From positions 1 to 63,346 of the forward strand of contig NZ_FWFZ01000023.1 of NCBI RefSeq assembly GCF_900172355.1: a stretch of 63,346 nucleotides of DNA, given 5' to 3'. The DNA comes from Roseisalinus antarcticus (GTDB lineage: Bacteria; Pseudomonadota; Alphaproteobacteria; Rhodobacterales; Rhodobacteraceae). The position numbers and the translations under genes are program-made. This document shows, in pieces, positions 50,941 through 60,312 of this stretch. Each line of letters opens with the position of its first letter. Positions within the stretch are counted from its first letter, which is position 1. A model generated the notes under the pieces. It saw nothing but the letters and a program-made list of their open reading frames with translations, ran no database searches and was not told where the DNA came from.

Positions 50941-51245
50941 GGCCGTTCCCAGGCGGGGCCGTGCCGGAGCAACCTCGCAGATCTGACGCACTGACCCCGA
51001 GCGATCTGCTTTTGGCGGGCCTGACGGCCCCCGATCCCGGCCGCGCGGACCGGCAAAAGATCGGTGCCGGCGCGATTCGGCCTTAATTGTTTCTTATTCG
51101 CGACGAATTAGGCGGTAACCCTCTCGACTGTTCACAATTGGGCTGGGGCAGGCGACATGGTAGAGCTGAGAGTGGAGGCCGGCGGGCCGCGACTGCGCAC
51201 AATCGTGACCGCCACGCTACGTCCGCAAAAATCGAGACAGGCAGA

Positions 51246-51989
51246 ATGGCAGCGAAGGCAAATCGGACTCGCAAAGCAAAGGCGCCTGACGGCAAGGAAG
51301 GACAATTCAGGCCCTTGCTTTGGATTCGGCGCTGGACTTTCAGGCTTGTCGGGGGATTTGCCGTGCTGACGCTACTCTTTGTGACGATGTTCTCGTGGGT
51401 GAACCCGCCCACGACGCCCTACATGTTTTCCGAAGGCCGCCGGCTGGATGGTCTGACGCGGGAATGGGTTTCGATGGAAGAGATCGCGCCGGTCATGGCG
51501 CGGGCCGCGGTCGCCGCCGAGGATGCGAACTTCTGTCGTCACTGGGGGCTCGACCTGACCGCGATCCGTGCGGCCATGTCCGAAGGCGGGCAACGCGGCG
51601 GCTCCACCATCTCGCAGCAGGTCGTCAAGAACGTGTTCCTCTGGCACGGACGCAGCTACACCCGAAAGGCCCTCGAAGCGATGCTGACCCCGGTGATGGA
51701 GGCGATCTGGACTAAGCGACGGATCCTCGAGGTCTACCTCAACGTGGCCGAATTTGACGAAGGCGTCTTTGGCGTCGAGGCCGCGGCGCAACATTACTAC
51801 GGCATCTCGGCGCTCGATCTGTCGGCCACGCAGGCGGGCCTTCTGGCCGCCCTGCTGCCGTCGCCCAAGACGCGGTCGGCGTCCAATCCGTCCGGCTACA
51901 TGCGCGAGCGCGGACAGCAGATCGTCGATGGCGCCGCGACAATCGAGCGCGACGGCCGCGCGGCCTGTTTCGAGGCGACATCCGGCTGA
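51246..51989 (+). CDS. mtgA: Monofunctional biosynthetic peptidoglycan transglycosylase
   Basis: 247 aa. One N-terminal membrane helix (about residues 30-52) precedes a GT51 domain with AAEDANFCRHWGLDLTAIRAA (catalytic Glu), GGSTISQQVVKNVFLW and KRRILEVYLNVAEF. There is no transpeptidase domain. It polymerises lipid II into glycan strands on the periplasmic side. ATG 51246 gives a normal basic cytoplasmic tail; the frame is open further upstream to 51087, so a longer form cannot be excluded. Confidence 0.93.
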   Translation: MAAKANRTRKAKAPDGKEGQFRPLLWIRRWTFRLVGGFAVLTLLFVTMFSWVNPPTTPYMFSEGRRLDGLTREWVSMEEIAPVMARAAVAAEDANFCRHWGLDLTAIRAAMSEGGQRGGSTISQQVVKNVFLWHGRSYTRKALEAMLTPVMEAIWTKRRILEVYLNVAEFDEGVFGVEAAAQHYYGISALDLSATQAGLLAALLPSPKTRSASNPSGYMRERGQQIVDGAATIERDGRAACFEATSG

Positions 51990-52068
51990 GCGACCGGCGC
52001 GCGCTGTTGAATACGGGGTCAAATCGCGGCATGAGGGGGTATTCGCGCCCCGCTGGAAGACCTCGCCC

Positions 52069-52734
52069 ATGAACCGGCTGTATCACTATCCGTTGTCCCC
52101 GTTCTCCCGAAAGGTGCGCCTTTCGATGGGAGAGAAGAAGCTCGAGGTCGAGCTGGTGGAGGAACGATACTGGGAACAGGACCCGGAATTCCTGCGCCGG
52201 AACCCTGCCGGCAAGGTCCCCGTGCTGAAATATGGCAACCGGCTGCTGGCCGACAGCACCGCGATCTGCGAATTCCTCGAAGAGGTGCAGCCCTCGCCGG
52301 CCCTGCTGCCGCGCCACGCCGAGGATCGCTACGAGGTGCGCCGCCTGGTGGCCTGGTTCGACGACAAGTTCCATGGCGAGGTGACCTCCAAGCTGATGGG
52401 CGAGCGGGTGTTCCGCAAGGTCATGGGCACGGGCTATCCGGATTCGGCGAACGTCAAGGCCGGGGCCCGCGCCATCAAGGAACATCTCGACTACATGGAA
52501 TCCCTGCTGGACCAGCGCCGCTGGCTCGCGGGCAACGAGATGAGCCTGGCCGATTTCGCCGCGGCCGCGCAGCTGTCGTGCCTCGATTACGTGTCGGACG
52601 TGGACTGGAACCGATCGAGCGTGGTGAAGGACTGGTACGCCAAGATCAAGTCGCGCCCGGCGTTCCGGTCGATCCTCGCGGACCAGATCCCGGGGTTCCC
52701 GCCGCCGTCCCATTACGCGGACCTTGATTTCTGA
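52069..52734 (+). CDS. Glutathione S-transferase family protein
   Basis: 221 aa. N-terminal thioredoxin fold (LYHYPLSPFSRKVRLSMGEK, with the PLSPFSRKV active-site segment, RRNPAGKVPVLKYG and the GSH-contact LADSTAICEFLEE) and a helical C-terminal domain with AGNEMSLADFAAAA. It is cytosolic and likely conjugates or handles glutathione adducts. Substrate unknown. It lies 79 nt after mtgA and 32 nt before queG. Confidence 0.9.
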   Translation: MNRLYHYPLSPFSRKVRLSMGEKKLEVELVEERYWEQDPEFLRRNPAGKVPVLKYGNRLLADSTAICEFLEEVQPSPALLPRHAEDRYEVRRLVAWFDDKFHGEVTSKLMGERVFRKVMGTGYPDSANVKAGARAIKEHLDYMESLLDQRRWLAGNEMSLADFAAAAQLSCLDYVSDVDWNRSSVVKDWYAKIKSRPAFRSILADQIPGFPPPSHYADLDF

Positions 52735-52766
52735 AGCCCGGCGGCGCCCCGCATGCCTGAGGAGCG

Positions 52767-53819
52767 ATGATGGACCCGTTGAAGGAGCGGCTGCGGGAAT
52801 TTGCCATCGAGGCCGGGTTCTCCGCCATGGGAATTTGCCGGCCCGACGCGATCCCCGAGTCGGCCGGCCGGCTGGCGGCCTTCGTCGCCGACGGGCGACA
52901 CGGGCAGATGGGCTGGATGGCTGAGCGGATGGGCTGGCGCGGCGACCCGACGGCGCTCTGGCCCGAGGCGCGGTCGGTGGTGATGCTGGCCGAGGCCTAT
53001 ACGCCCGAACACGACCCGCTGGCGGTGCTGGACCGGCCGGAGCTGGGCGCGATCAGCGTCTACGCCCAGGGGCGCGACTACCACGACCTGGTGAAGAAGC
53101 GGCTGAAGCGCGTGGGCCGCTGGCTGCTGGAGCAGGCCGACCAGGACGCGGAGTCTGCGCATCAGATCAAGGTGTTCGTCGACACCGCCCCGGTGATGGA
53201 AAAACCGCTGGCCCAGGCCGCCGGCCTCGGCTGGCAGGGCAAGCACACCAACGTTCTGGGGCGCGAGCTTGGCAACTGGGTCTTTCTGGGCGCGATCTTC
53301 ACCACCATCGACCTGCCCCCGGACGAGGCCGAGGCGGAGCATTGCGGCACCTGCACCCGCTGCCTCGACATCTGCCCGACGGAGGCTTTTCCCGCGCCGT
53401 TCCAGCTCGATGCGCGGCGCTGTATCTCTTACCTGACGATCGAGCATCGCGGGCCGGTGGCAGAGGATCTGCGCGAGAAGATGGGCAACCGGATCTACGG
53501 CTGCGACGATTGCCTGGCGGTCTGCCCCTGGAACAAGTTCGCCACCGAGGCCCGCGAGATGCGCTATCTGCGGCAGGACGGCCCGCCCGCGCTGGCCGAG
53601 CTCGCCGCGCTGGATGATGCCGCATTCCGCGCCCGTTTCTCCGGCTCGCCGATCAAGCGGATCGGGATCGCGCGGTTCCTGCGCAACGTGCTCTATGCCA
53701 TCGGCAATTCCGGTGACCCCGGATTGCTGCCCGCGGCCAGGGCCCATCTGGCAAGCGATGACGCGACCGTGACCGATGCGGCGCGCTGGGCGGTGGCCCG
53801 ATTGCGGAACCACATGTGA
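52767..53819 (+). CDS. queG: Epoxyqueuosine reductase
   Basis: 350 aa. N-terminal cobalamin-binding region followed by two ferredoxin cluster motifs, [12 protein letters not shown] and [10 protein letters not shown], and then a HEAT-like C-terminal region. It reduces epoxyqueuosine to queuosine at position 34 of tRNAs with GUN anticodons, using cobalamin and Fe-S clusters. Length is typical. GAGGAG precedes ATGATG; the second ATG (52770) is possible. Confidence 0.93.
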   Translation: MMDPLKERLREFAIEAGFSAMGICRPDAIPESAGRLAAFVADGRHGQMGWMAERMGWRGDPTALWPEARSVVMLAEAYTPEHDPLAVLDRPELGAISVYAQGRDYHDLVKKRLKRVGRWLLEQADQDAESAHQIKVFVDTAPVMEKPLAQAAGLGWQGKHTNVLGRELGNWVFLGAIFTTIDLPPDEAEAEHCGTCTRCLDICPTEAFPAPFQLDARRCISYLTIEHRGPVAEDLREKMGNRIYGCDDCLAVCPWNKFATEAREMRYLRQDGPPALAELAALDDAAFRARFSGSPIKRIGIARFLRNVLYAIGNSGDPGLLPAARAHLASDDATVTDAARWAVARLRNHM

Positions 53820-53863
53820 CCCGCGGGGTTGAGTCGCCGAACCCACCGAGTGCGGAGATCAAC

Positions 53864-55063
53864 ATGACCCTGAGCCGACCCCTGACCCTAGCCGCCGCGA
53901 TCTGTGCGCCCGCCGTTCTGGCCGCTCAGGGAGCGCCCGTCCAGCAGGGCGCGGCCAATGCCGATTTCGAGCCTGCCTTCGCCGAACAGACCCGCGCCCC
54001 CGCCATGGATGGCCCCGAGGTGACCCATGCGCCCTTCGCAGAAGGTCTGGTGCATCCCTGGGGCATCGCCGCCCTGCCTGGCGGCGGATACCTGGTGACG
54101 GAGCGGCCCGGGCGGCTGCGCCAGGTGTCGGCGGACGGGACCGTGATGGAGCCGATCTCGGGCGTGCCAGAGGTTGACGCCCGGCGCCAAGGCGGGCTTC
54201 TGGACGTGGCGGTGCGCGATGATTTCGCCGACACCCGGCGCGTCTGGCTGACCTATGCCAAGATGATCGACGATGGCACGGTGACGGCCGCGGCGACGGC
54301 CGTGCTCTCGGCGGACGGCACCACGCTGGAGGACGTGCAGGAGATTTTCGTGCAGCAGCCCGGCTCCTCCAACCCGGCGCATTACGGCAGCCGGATCGTG
54401 TTCGAGCCCGGCACCGACAATGTCTTCATCACCACCGGAGAGCACTTTTCGCAGCGCGACCGCCAGCTGGCTCAGGATCTCGATACGACCTACGGCAAGG
54501 TTGTCCGGGTGAACGCGCTGGACGGCAGCGCCCCGGAAGACAATCCCAATGTCGGAGAGGACGGCATCGACACGATCTGGTCCTACGGCCACCGCAACCT
54601 GCAGGGCGCGGCCATCCATCCCGAGACCGACGCGCTCTGGACGATCGAGCATGGACCCGCCGGCGGCGACGAGCTGAACCGGCCGGTGCCGGGGCGCAAC
54701 TACGGTTGGCCCGTGATCTCCTACGGGGTGAACTACAGCGGCTCTCCGGTCGGCTCGGGCGAGGCGGTCCGCGAGGGCATGGAACAGCCGGTTTACTACT
54801 GGGACCCCGTGATCGCGCCGGGCGGCATGATCTGGTACGAGGGAGAGATGTTTCCCGAGTGGCAGGGCGACCTGCTGATCGGCGGGCTGGTGGCGGCTTC
54901 GGTCGTGCGGCTCGACCTCGAAGACGGCCGCGTGACGGGCGAAGAGCGTGTCGCCCAGGGTATTGGCCGGGTGCGCGATGTAGAAGAGGCGCCCGACGGG
55001 GCCCTGCTGGTGCTGATCGACGCGCCGGAGGGCGGTATCGACAGGATCGAGCGGGCGCAATGA
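53864..55063 (+). CDS. PQQ-dependent aldose sugar dehydrogenase-like periplasmic protein
   Basis: 399 aa. A signal peptide (MTLSRPLTLAAAICAPAVLA) precedes a six-bladed beta-propeller of the soluble glucose dehydrogenase / YliI group: HPWGIAALPGGGYLVTERPGRLR, DVAVRDDFADTRRVWLTYA, ITTGEHFSQRDRQLAQDL, GHRNLQGAAIHP, EHGPAGGDELNRPVPGRNYGWPV. These include the catalytic His and PQQ-contact residues of the family. It oxidises aldoses in the periplasm if PQQ is available. PQQ biosynthesis genes are not in the window. Confidence 0.88.
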   Translation: MTLSRPLTLAAAICAPAVLAAQGAPVQQGAANADFEPAFAEQTRAPAMDGPEVTHAPFAEGLVHPWGIAALPGGGYLVTERPGRLRQVSADGTVMEPISGVPEVDARRQGGLLDVAVRDDFADTRRVWLTYAKMIDDGTVTAAATAVLSADGTTLEDVQEIFVQQPGSSNPAHYGSRIVFEPGTDNVFITTGEHFSQRDRQLAQDLDTTYGKVVRVNALDGSAPEDNPNVGEDGIDTIWSYGHRNLQGAAIHPETDALWTIEHGPAGGDELNRPVPGRNYGWPVISYGVNYSGSPVGSGEAVREGMEQPVYYWDPVIAPGGMIWYEGEMFPEWQGDLLIGGLVAASVVRLDLEDGRVTGEERVAQGIGRVRDVEEAPDGALLVLIDAPEGGIDRIERAQ

Positions 55064-55076
55064 CGGTTGCGGCGCC

Positions 55077-56108
55077 ATGAGGGCGCCCGCACCCCTCGTC
55101 CGCGCAGCGCATTGGGCCGAGCGGATGGCCGTGCGGCTGCTGACCCGGTCCAGCCCCGGCGGCCCGCCCGTGCTAGAGCCCTATATCGGCTTTGCCGGAC
55201 CCGAACACCTGGTGTTGCGGGGGCGGGTGCTGACCGCGCTGCGACGCAGTGCGACGAGACCCGAGCACGGGCGGCTGACCAACCTGCGCCAGATGATCCG
55301 CCTGTTCCTCACCGACGAGGTGTCGGGCGTGCTGATCGAGGCGCGGGGCGTTCAGGCAAGATCCGACGACGAGGGCTATTTCACCCTGCGCGTGCCCCGG
55401 CAGGACGACCCGCCGGGCTGGGCAAGCGTCCCGGCTCATTTGCCGGAGGCACATGGCGACGCGGCGCCCGAGGGCGTGCCCACGATGCTGACCGCCTTCG
55501 TGCCGGAGGCAGAGGCGCGGTTCGGCGTGATCTCGGACATCGACGACACGATAATGGAGACCGGCGCATGGCGCCCCGTCCGGATGGCCTGGACCTCGCT
55601 GACAGGCAACACCCTGACCCGCCGGATCTTTCCCGACGCGGTGCGGCTGATGGCGGTGCTGTCGGACGAGGGCCGGAACCCGGTGTTCTACGTCAGCTCC
55701 AGCCCCTGGAACCTTCACGACTTCCTGATCCGGGTCTTCCTGCGCCACGGCCTCGCCGACGGGCCGCTGTTCCTGCGGGACTTCGGCATCTCGAAAACCG
55801 GGTTCATCGCCGACGACCACGGCACCCACAAGTCCTCGGCGATTGACGAGATCCTGTCCGCCACCCCGGACCTGCCGTTCGTTCTGGTGGGCGACACCGG
55901 CCAGCAGGATGCCGCGATCTATGCCTCGGTGGTGCGGCGTCACCCGGGGCGGGTCGCGCGGGTGGTGCTGCGGGTCCCTGACAAGGGCACCGATGCCGCC
56001 GACGAGGTGCATGTCCGCGTGATCCGCGACAACGACATCCCCGTGAACATTGGCCGGGATTTCTCCGAGGCGCTCGGGGCTCTGGAACCTTCGGGCGGCC
56101 AGGCGTAA
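55077..56108 (+). CDS. App1-like phosphatidate phosphatase domain protein (DUF2183)
   Basis: 343 aa. The HAD-type phosphatase motif DIDDTIMETG (about residues 155-164) marks the App1 / DUF2183 family, followed by FYVSSSPWNLHDFL and FVLVGDTGQQDAAIYA. The N-terminal part resembles the beta-rich domain of these proteins. Yeast App1 is a phosphatidate phosphatase; the bacterial substrate is unproven. It starts 13 nt after the sugar dehydrogenase gene. Confidence 0.85.
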   Translation: MRAPAPLVRAAHWAERMAVRLLTRSSPGGPPVLEPYIGFAGPEHLVLRGRVLTALRRSATRPEHGRLTNLRQMIRLFLTDEVSGVLIEARGVQARSDDEGYFTLRVPRQDDPPGWASVPAHLPEAHGDAAPEGVPTMLTAFVPEAEARFGVISDIDDTIMETGAWRPVRMAWTSLTGNTLTRRIFPDAVRLMAVLSDEGRNPVFYVSSSPWNLHDFLIRVFLRHGLADGPLFLRDFGISKTGFIADDHGTHKSSAIDEILSATPDLPFVLVGDTGQQDAAIYASVVRRHPGRVARVVLRVPDKGTDAADEVHVRVIRDNDIPVNIGRDFSEALGALEPSGGQA

Positions 56109-56118
56109 AGCCGGGGCC

Positions 56119-57042
56119 ATGACGACGCAGCCGAACCCCACGCGGGGCATCCTTCTGACCTGTGGGGCGGTGACCCTGTTCACCGTGATGACGGCCTTCA
56201 TCAAGGCCGCCGATGACATCCCGGCGGGTCAGGCGATGTTCTTCCGGTCGTTCTTCGCCATGCCGGTCGTGCTGGGCTGGCTCGCGATGACCGGCGGTCT
56301 CAAGGGCGGTGTGCGGACGACCAACTGGCGCGCCCATGCGCTGCGCGGGGTCGTGGGCTCGACCGCCATGGGGCTGGGCTTTGCCGGGCTGAAGTTCCTG
56401 CCGCTGCCTGAGGTCACCGCGATCCGCTTCGTCACGCCGGTCATCCTGGTGGTTCTGGCCGCGCTGATGCTGGGCGAGCGGCTTCGCATGATCCGGATCA
56501 CCGCGGTCACCGTCGGGCTGGTCGGCGTCGTCATCATCACCCTGCCGCGCTTCACCGCGGGGCTTGGCACGGCCGAGGCGCTGGGCGCGATGCTGACGCT
56601 CGGCTCCGCCTGCCTCGCCGCTCTGGCGCAGGTCTTCGTCAAGTCCATGTCGGGCCGGGAATCGACCGCCGCCATCGTCTTCTACTTCTCTCTGACGGCG
56701 TCGGTGCTGGCGCTGTTCACCCTGCCGTTCGGCTGGGTCTGGCCATCTGCCTGGGAGTTGGCGCTGCTGCTTGGCGCCGCGCTCTTCGGCGGGATCGCGC
56801 AGATCCTCGTGACCTCGTCCTACCGCTTTGCCGATGCCGGGGTGCTGGCGCCGTTCACGTACCTCTCGATGCTCTGGTCGATCGTGATCGGCTTTCTGTG
56901 GTTCGCCGAGGTGCCGACGCTCGAGATGCTCGCCGGCGCAACGCTGATCATTGCCGCGGGCGTGGCGATCGTGCTGCGCGAACGGCAGCTGGGTATGCAG
57001 ACCACCGCGCGCCGCAAGGTCGACGCCAAGAGCCTGCTGTAG
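56119..57042 (+). CDS. EamA/DMT-family transporter
   Basis: 307 aa with about ten membrane helices in two EamA repeats. GILLTCGAVTLFTVMTAFIK opens the first, and LGSACLAALAQVFVKSMSG opens the second. RFVTPVILVVLAALMLGERLR and YLSMLWSIVIGFLWFAEVPT are the typical glutamate-containing motifs. It probably exports a metabolite such as an amino acid. Starts 10 nt after the App1-like gene. Confidence 0.9.
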   Translation: MTTQPNPTRGILLTCGAVTLFTVMTAFIKAADDIPAGQAMFFRSFFAMPVVLGWLAMTGGLKGGVRTTNWRAHALRGVVGSTAMGLGFAGLKFLPLPEVTAIRFVTPVILVVLAALMLGERLRMIRITAVTVGLVGVVIITLPRFTAGLGTAEALGAMLTLGSACLAALAQVFVKSMSGRESTAAIVFYFSLTASVLALFTLPFGWVWPSAWELALLLGAALFGGIAQILVTSSYRFADAGVLAPFTYLSMLWSIVIGFLWFAEVPTLEMLAGATLIIAAGVAIVLRERQLGMQTTARRKVDAKSLL

Positions 57043-57101
57043 CCATTCCGCGCCGGCGGCCCTAGACTCCGCCCCGTCACAGTTTCAGTCCGGAGGCCCC
57101 C

Positions 57102-57707
57102 ATGCATTCCCCCGACACCGCCCTGCTGGTCATCGACGTCCAGAACGACTTCTGCCCGGGCGGCGCCCTTGCCGTCGCCGGCGGCGGAGAGATCGTGCCC
57201 GGCATCAACGCGCTGATGCCCGAGTTCGCCGCCGTCGTGCTGACGCAGGACTGGCATCCGGCGGGGCATTCCTCCTTCGCCTCCGAACATCCCGGCAAGG
57301 CGCCGATGGAAATGATCGAGATGCCCTACGGCCAGCAGGTGCTCTGGCCCGATCATTGCGTGCAGGGCTCTGACGGCGCGGCCTTTCATCCGGATCTGCA
57401 CACGGACCCGGCCGACATGGTGATCCGCAAGGGCTTCCGCCCCGAGATCGACAGCTATTCGGCGTTCTTCGAGAACGACCACGAGACCCCGACCGGGCTG
57501 GAGGGCTATTTGCGCACGCGGGGCATCTCGAAGCTGGTGGTCGTCGGGCTCGCCACGGATTTCTGCGTGAATTACTCCGCCGTGGACGCCGCGAAGCTTG
57601 GGTTCAGCGTGGAGCTTCGCACGGAGCTTTGCCGCGGGATCGACCTTGGCGGCTCGCTCGCCGCTGCCATGACCGGCATGAAAGACGCCGGCGTCTCGAT
57701 ATCCTGA
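57102..57707 (+). CDS. pncA: Nicotinamidase
   Basis: 201 aa cysteine hydrolase. The catalytic triad is Asp12 (VIDVQNDFCPGG), Lys110 (MVIRKGF) and Cys155 (GLATDFCVNY). The metal-site residues Asp50, His52 and His85 (LTQDWHPAGHSSF, WPDHCVQGS) are present. It converts nicotinamide to nicotinate for the Preiss-Handler NAD route; pncB, the next enzyme, is 4 kb downstream. The length is close to E. coli PncA. Confidence 0.95.
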   Translation: MHSPDTALLVIDVQNDFCPGGALAVAGGGEIVPGINALMPEFAAVVLTQDWHPAGHSSFASEHPGKAPMEMIEMPYGQQVLWPDHCVQGSDGAAFHPDLHTDPADMVIRKGFRPEIDSYSAFFENDHETPTGLEGYLRTRGISKLVVVGLATDFCVNYSAVDAAKLGFSVELRTELCRGIDLGGSLAAAMTGMKDAGVSIS

Positions 57708-57724
57708 CCTCGAAAGGCCTTCCC

Positions 57725-58327
57725 ATGATCCGTAGCTTCGCCGTCCTGGCCTGCCTCGCCCTCGCCTCGCCATCCCTTGCCGCCTGCCCGGATCCGGCCG
57801 CGCTTGACGGTGACGGCATCGTCATGGCCTTCGACGACGGTGGTGTCGGGGTGCTGCGGCGCCAGCCCGACAACCTTGTCCGCGAGGACAATATCTATCA
57901 GCTTCCCGGCGAGGATTTCTATCATTCCGTGGGGATCTATGAACGCGGCCTGATCCCGGTGGTGGAGTTCGAGCTGAACGAGGCCGGAGAGACCCTGTCG
58001 GAATCGGTCTACACCACGACCTATGCCAGCGATCCGCTTGCGGCCTTCGACCTCGCACCGGGTGAAAGCCTGACCGTCGATTTCGCCGAAGAGGGCCCCG
58101 CAAGCGACACCGGCACCTTGACCATCCTGCGGGGCGAGGACGCGCCCTTCGTGTTGGGTGATTGCGAGACGCCGGCCATCGCCTTCACCTTCAAGAAGAC
58201 CCACTCGGACGGGTCCTGGATCCAGCCCGAGTTCGCCTATCTGACCGACTACGGCGTCGCTATCTTCATGCGCTCGACCTTCGATGACGGCTCCACGATG
58301 GAATTCGCGCCGGTGTCGTGGAATTGA
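57725..58327 (+). CDS. Hypothetical periplasmic protein
   Basis: 200 aa with a signal peptide (MIRSFAVLACLALASPSLAAC). The mature part starts at Cys (ACPDPAALDGDGIVMAFDDGG). SLAAC could be read as a weak lipobox, so it may be a lipoprotein. It is beta-rich with a second Cys in LGDCETPAIAF. I do not recognise the family. It starts 17 nt after pncA and may be cotranscribed; it is convergent with efp. Confidence 0.65.
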   Translation: MIRSFAVLACLALASPSLAACPDPAALDGDGIVMAFDDGGVGVLRRQPDNLVREDNIYQLPGEDFYHSVGIYERGLIPVVEFELNEAGETLSESVYTTTYASDPLAAFDLAPGESLTVDFAEEGPASDTGTLTILRGEDAPFVLGDCETPAIAFTFKKTHSDGSWIQPEFAYLTDYGVAIFMRSTFDDGSTMEFAPVSWN

Positions 58328-58336
58328 CGACGGGCG

Positions 58337-58903
58337 TCAGTCCTTGGACCGCTCCACATAGGTGGCGTCTTCGGTGTTGACGACGACGCGGGTGCCGACG
58401 CCGATATGGGGCGGGACCATGACGCGCACGCCGTTGTCGGCGATCGCGGGCTTGTAGGACGAGGAGGCCGTCTGGCCCTTCACCACGGGCTCGGTCTCGG
58501 CGATCTCGACGGTGACCTTCTGCGGAAGCTGCAGCGCGATGGCGATCTCGTTGTAGACCGACAGGTAGACCTTCATCCCGTCCTGCAACCAGACCTTGGA
58601 ATCGCCGACGACGTCGGGGGTCACGGTGAGCTGCTCGAAGGTGTTCGGCTCCATGAAGTGATAGCCCTCGCCGTCCTCGTAGAGAAAGTCGAATTCGCTT
58701 TCTTCCACGTGGGCGCGCTCGACGCTTTCGGTGGTGCGCCAGCGCTCGGACACCTTGTTGCCGTCGGCCAGGCGGCGCATGTCAACCTGGGTGACGGGCG
58801 TGCCCTTTCCGGGGTGGAAATTCTGGGCCGAGAGGATGACATAGAGCTTGTCGTCGATCTCGACGACGTTGCCCTTGCGCAGTTGCGAGGCGATGACTTT
58901 CAC
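58337..58903 (-). CDS. efp: Elongation factor P
   Basis: 188 aa in three beta-barrel domains. The modification-site loop [12 protein letters not shown] places Lys33 at the position aminoacylated by EpmA, and the C-terminal domain has [18 protein letters not shown] and [17 protein letters not shown]. It rescues ribosomes stalled at polyproline stretches. Divergent from epmA, 75 nt apart, so modifier and target are probably controlled together. Confidence 0.97.
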   Translation of the reverse strand: MKVIASQLRKGNVVEIDDKLYVILSAQNFHPGKGTPVTQVDMRRLADGNKVSERWRTTESVERAHVEESEFDFLYEDGEGYHFMEPNTFEQLTVTPDVVGDSKVWLQDGMKVYLSVYNEIAIALQLPQKVTVEIAETEPVVKGQTASSSYKPAIADNGVRVMVPPHIGVGTRVVVNTEDATYVERSKD

Positions 58904-58978
58904 GGGGGGCTCCTTCGCGAGAACCTGGAATTTCGGACTAGAGGCGCTGGTAGCGCATCAAGCGGCAGAGGGCCAGCC

Positions 58979-60001
58979 ATGTCATGGTGGGACAAACAGC
59001 ATCACGCCGACCGCCGGCCGCTGCTGCTGACGCGCAACCGAATACAGGCGGCGATCCGGGCCTGGTTCGCCGATGAAGGCTTCGTCGAGGTCGATCCGGC
59101 TTGCATGGTCGTCTCGCCCGGCAACGAGACCCATCTGCACGCCTTCGAGACAGAGGTGGTGGCGCCCGACCTGTCGCGCAGCCGCCGCTTTCTGCACACC
59201 TCGCCGGAATACGCGATGAAAAAGCTGCTGGCGGCGGGGGAGGAGCGCATCTTTGCCTTCTCCCACGTCTGGCGGAACCGCGAGGGCGGGCCGCGCCATG
59301 GCAATGAATTCGTGATGCTCGAATGGTATCGCGCCCACGCGCCCTATGACCGGATCATGCGCGATTGCGCCGATCTGCTGGCCGTCGCCGCGCGGGCGGC
59401 CGGCGGCGGGCCGTTCCGCCATGGCGCATTTTCCTGCGATCCGTTTGCGCCGCCCCAGCGCGTGACCCTGGCCGAGGCCTTTGCCGCGCAGGGCATGGAC
59501 CTGTTGTCCACCCTGCCGGAGGGCGTGCCCGACGCGGCGCGGATGCGGGCCGAGCTTGATGGCGCCGGCATCGGCCACGCCGCGGCCGACAGCTGGTCCG
59601 ACATGTTCTCTCGCGCCCTGGTCGCCCGGATAGAACCGGGACTGGGGGCCGGGCAGGCGGTTTGCCTCGACGAATACCCCGCGCCCGAAGCGGCCCTCGC
59701 CCGGCGCTCGGCGAAGGATGCCCGGGTGGCCGAGCGGTTCGAGCTTTATGCCTGCGGGGTGGAGCTCGCCAACGGCTTCGGAGAGCTGACGGACCCCGCC
59801 GAACAGCGCGCCCGGTTCGAGGCCGACATGGACCTGAAGCAGGCGATCTACGGCGAGCGCTATCCCCTGGACGAGGATTTCCTGGCCGCGCTCGCCCATA
59901 TGCCGCCCGCCTCCGGCGTGGCGCTGGGCTTCGACCGGCTGGTGATGCTGGCCACGGGCGCCCCGCGCCTTTCGGACGTGGTCTGGACCCCCAGCGCCTG
60001 A
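58979..60001 (+). CDS. epmA: EF-P lysyl-lysine aminoacylase EpmA (GenX/PoxA)
   Basis: 340 aa, LysRS class II catalytic core without the anticodon-binding domain. Class II motifs: motif 2 FAFSHVWRNREGGPRHGNEFVMLEWY and motif 3 GVALGFDRLVMLATGA. It attaches (R)-beta-lysine to the conserved EF-P lysine. The ATG at 58979 gives MSWWDKQHHADRRPLL. The beta-lysine-forming aminomutase gene epmB is not adjacent here and not in the window. Confidence 0.95.
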   Translation: MSWWDKQHHADRRPLLLTRNRIQAAIRAWFADEGFVEVDPACMVVSPGNETHLHAFETEVVAPDLSRSRRFLHTSPEYAMKKLLAAGEERIFAFSHVWRNREGGPRHGNEFVMLEWYRAHAPYDRIMRDCADLLAVAARAAGGGPFRHGAFSCDPFAPPQRVTLAEAFAAQGMDLLSTLPEGVPDAARMRAELDGAGIGHAAADSWSDMFSRALVARIEPGLGAGQAVCLDEYPAPEAALARRSAKDARVAERFELYACGVELANGFGELTDPAEQRARFEADMDLKQAIYGERYPLDEDFLAALAHMPPASGVALGFDRLVMLATGAPRLSDVVWTPSA

Positions 60002-60312
60002 GGCCGCGCCGGGCCCGGCGGCTCGCATGGGCCAGAGGCGCCGGCGACGCGGGTTGACTTTCGACCCGCCATGCCCCACTTGCAACTCAACGTGTCCGTT
60101 CTGCCGCGTGAGCAGAGGGCCAGCCACCGACGGAAGCGTCGCGCGGCATCCGGGCCACAGGCGAACGTTGAACTTGTTTCCGACATCACGCGTGGAGGCA
60201 GCGCCGGGAGGCTTCGGACAGGGTGTCCGACGTCATCGATCCTGGTGCGCATCACACACTCGCCGGATGTTGTCCGGTGCTCACCGGGCAATATGTCCGG
60301 CGAAAGGGACTT
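60002..60312. other. Gap upstream of the DEAD-box helicase
   Basis: 310 nt with no gene recognised. A GCGGGT...ACCCGC inverted repeat (60049-60070) lies 47 nt after epmA and may end its transcript. The remainder is probably a long 5' leader for the helicase, a feature often seen with cold-inducible DEAD-box genes; no known leader motif was recognised. Confidence 0.4.

Noticed and set aside
46339-50991. A 1550-codon open frame on the minus strand
   Set aside because: It lies antisense to gltB, whose protein is unmistakable. The minus-strand product is His/Arg/Gly/Asp-rich with no known domain, a usual by-product of GC-rich codon use.
60002-60312. Possible structured RNA (SRP or other ncRNA) between epmA and the helicase
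   Set aside because: The conserved SRP RNA tetraloop and asymmetric loop sequence (GGTCAGGTCCGGAAGGAAGCAG-like) is not there. Only a simple inverted repeat was found.
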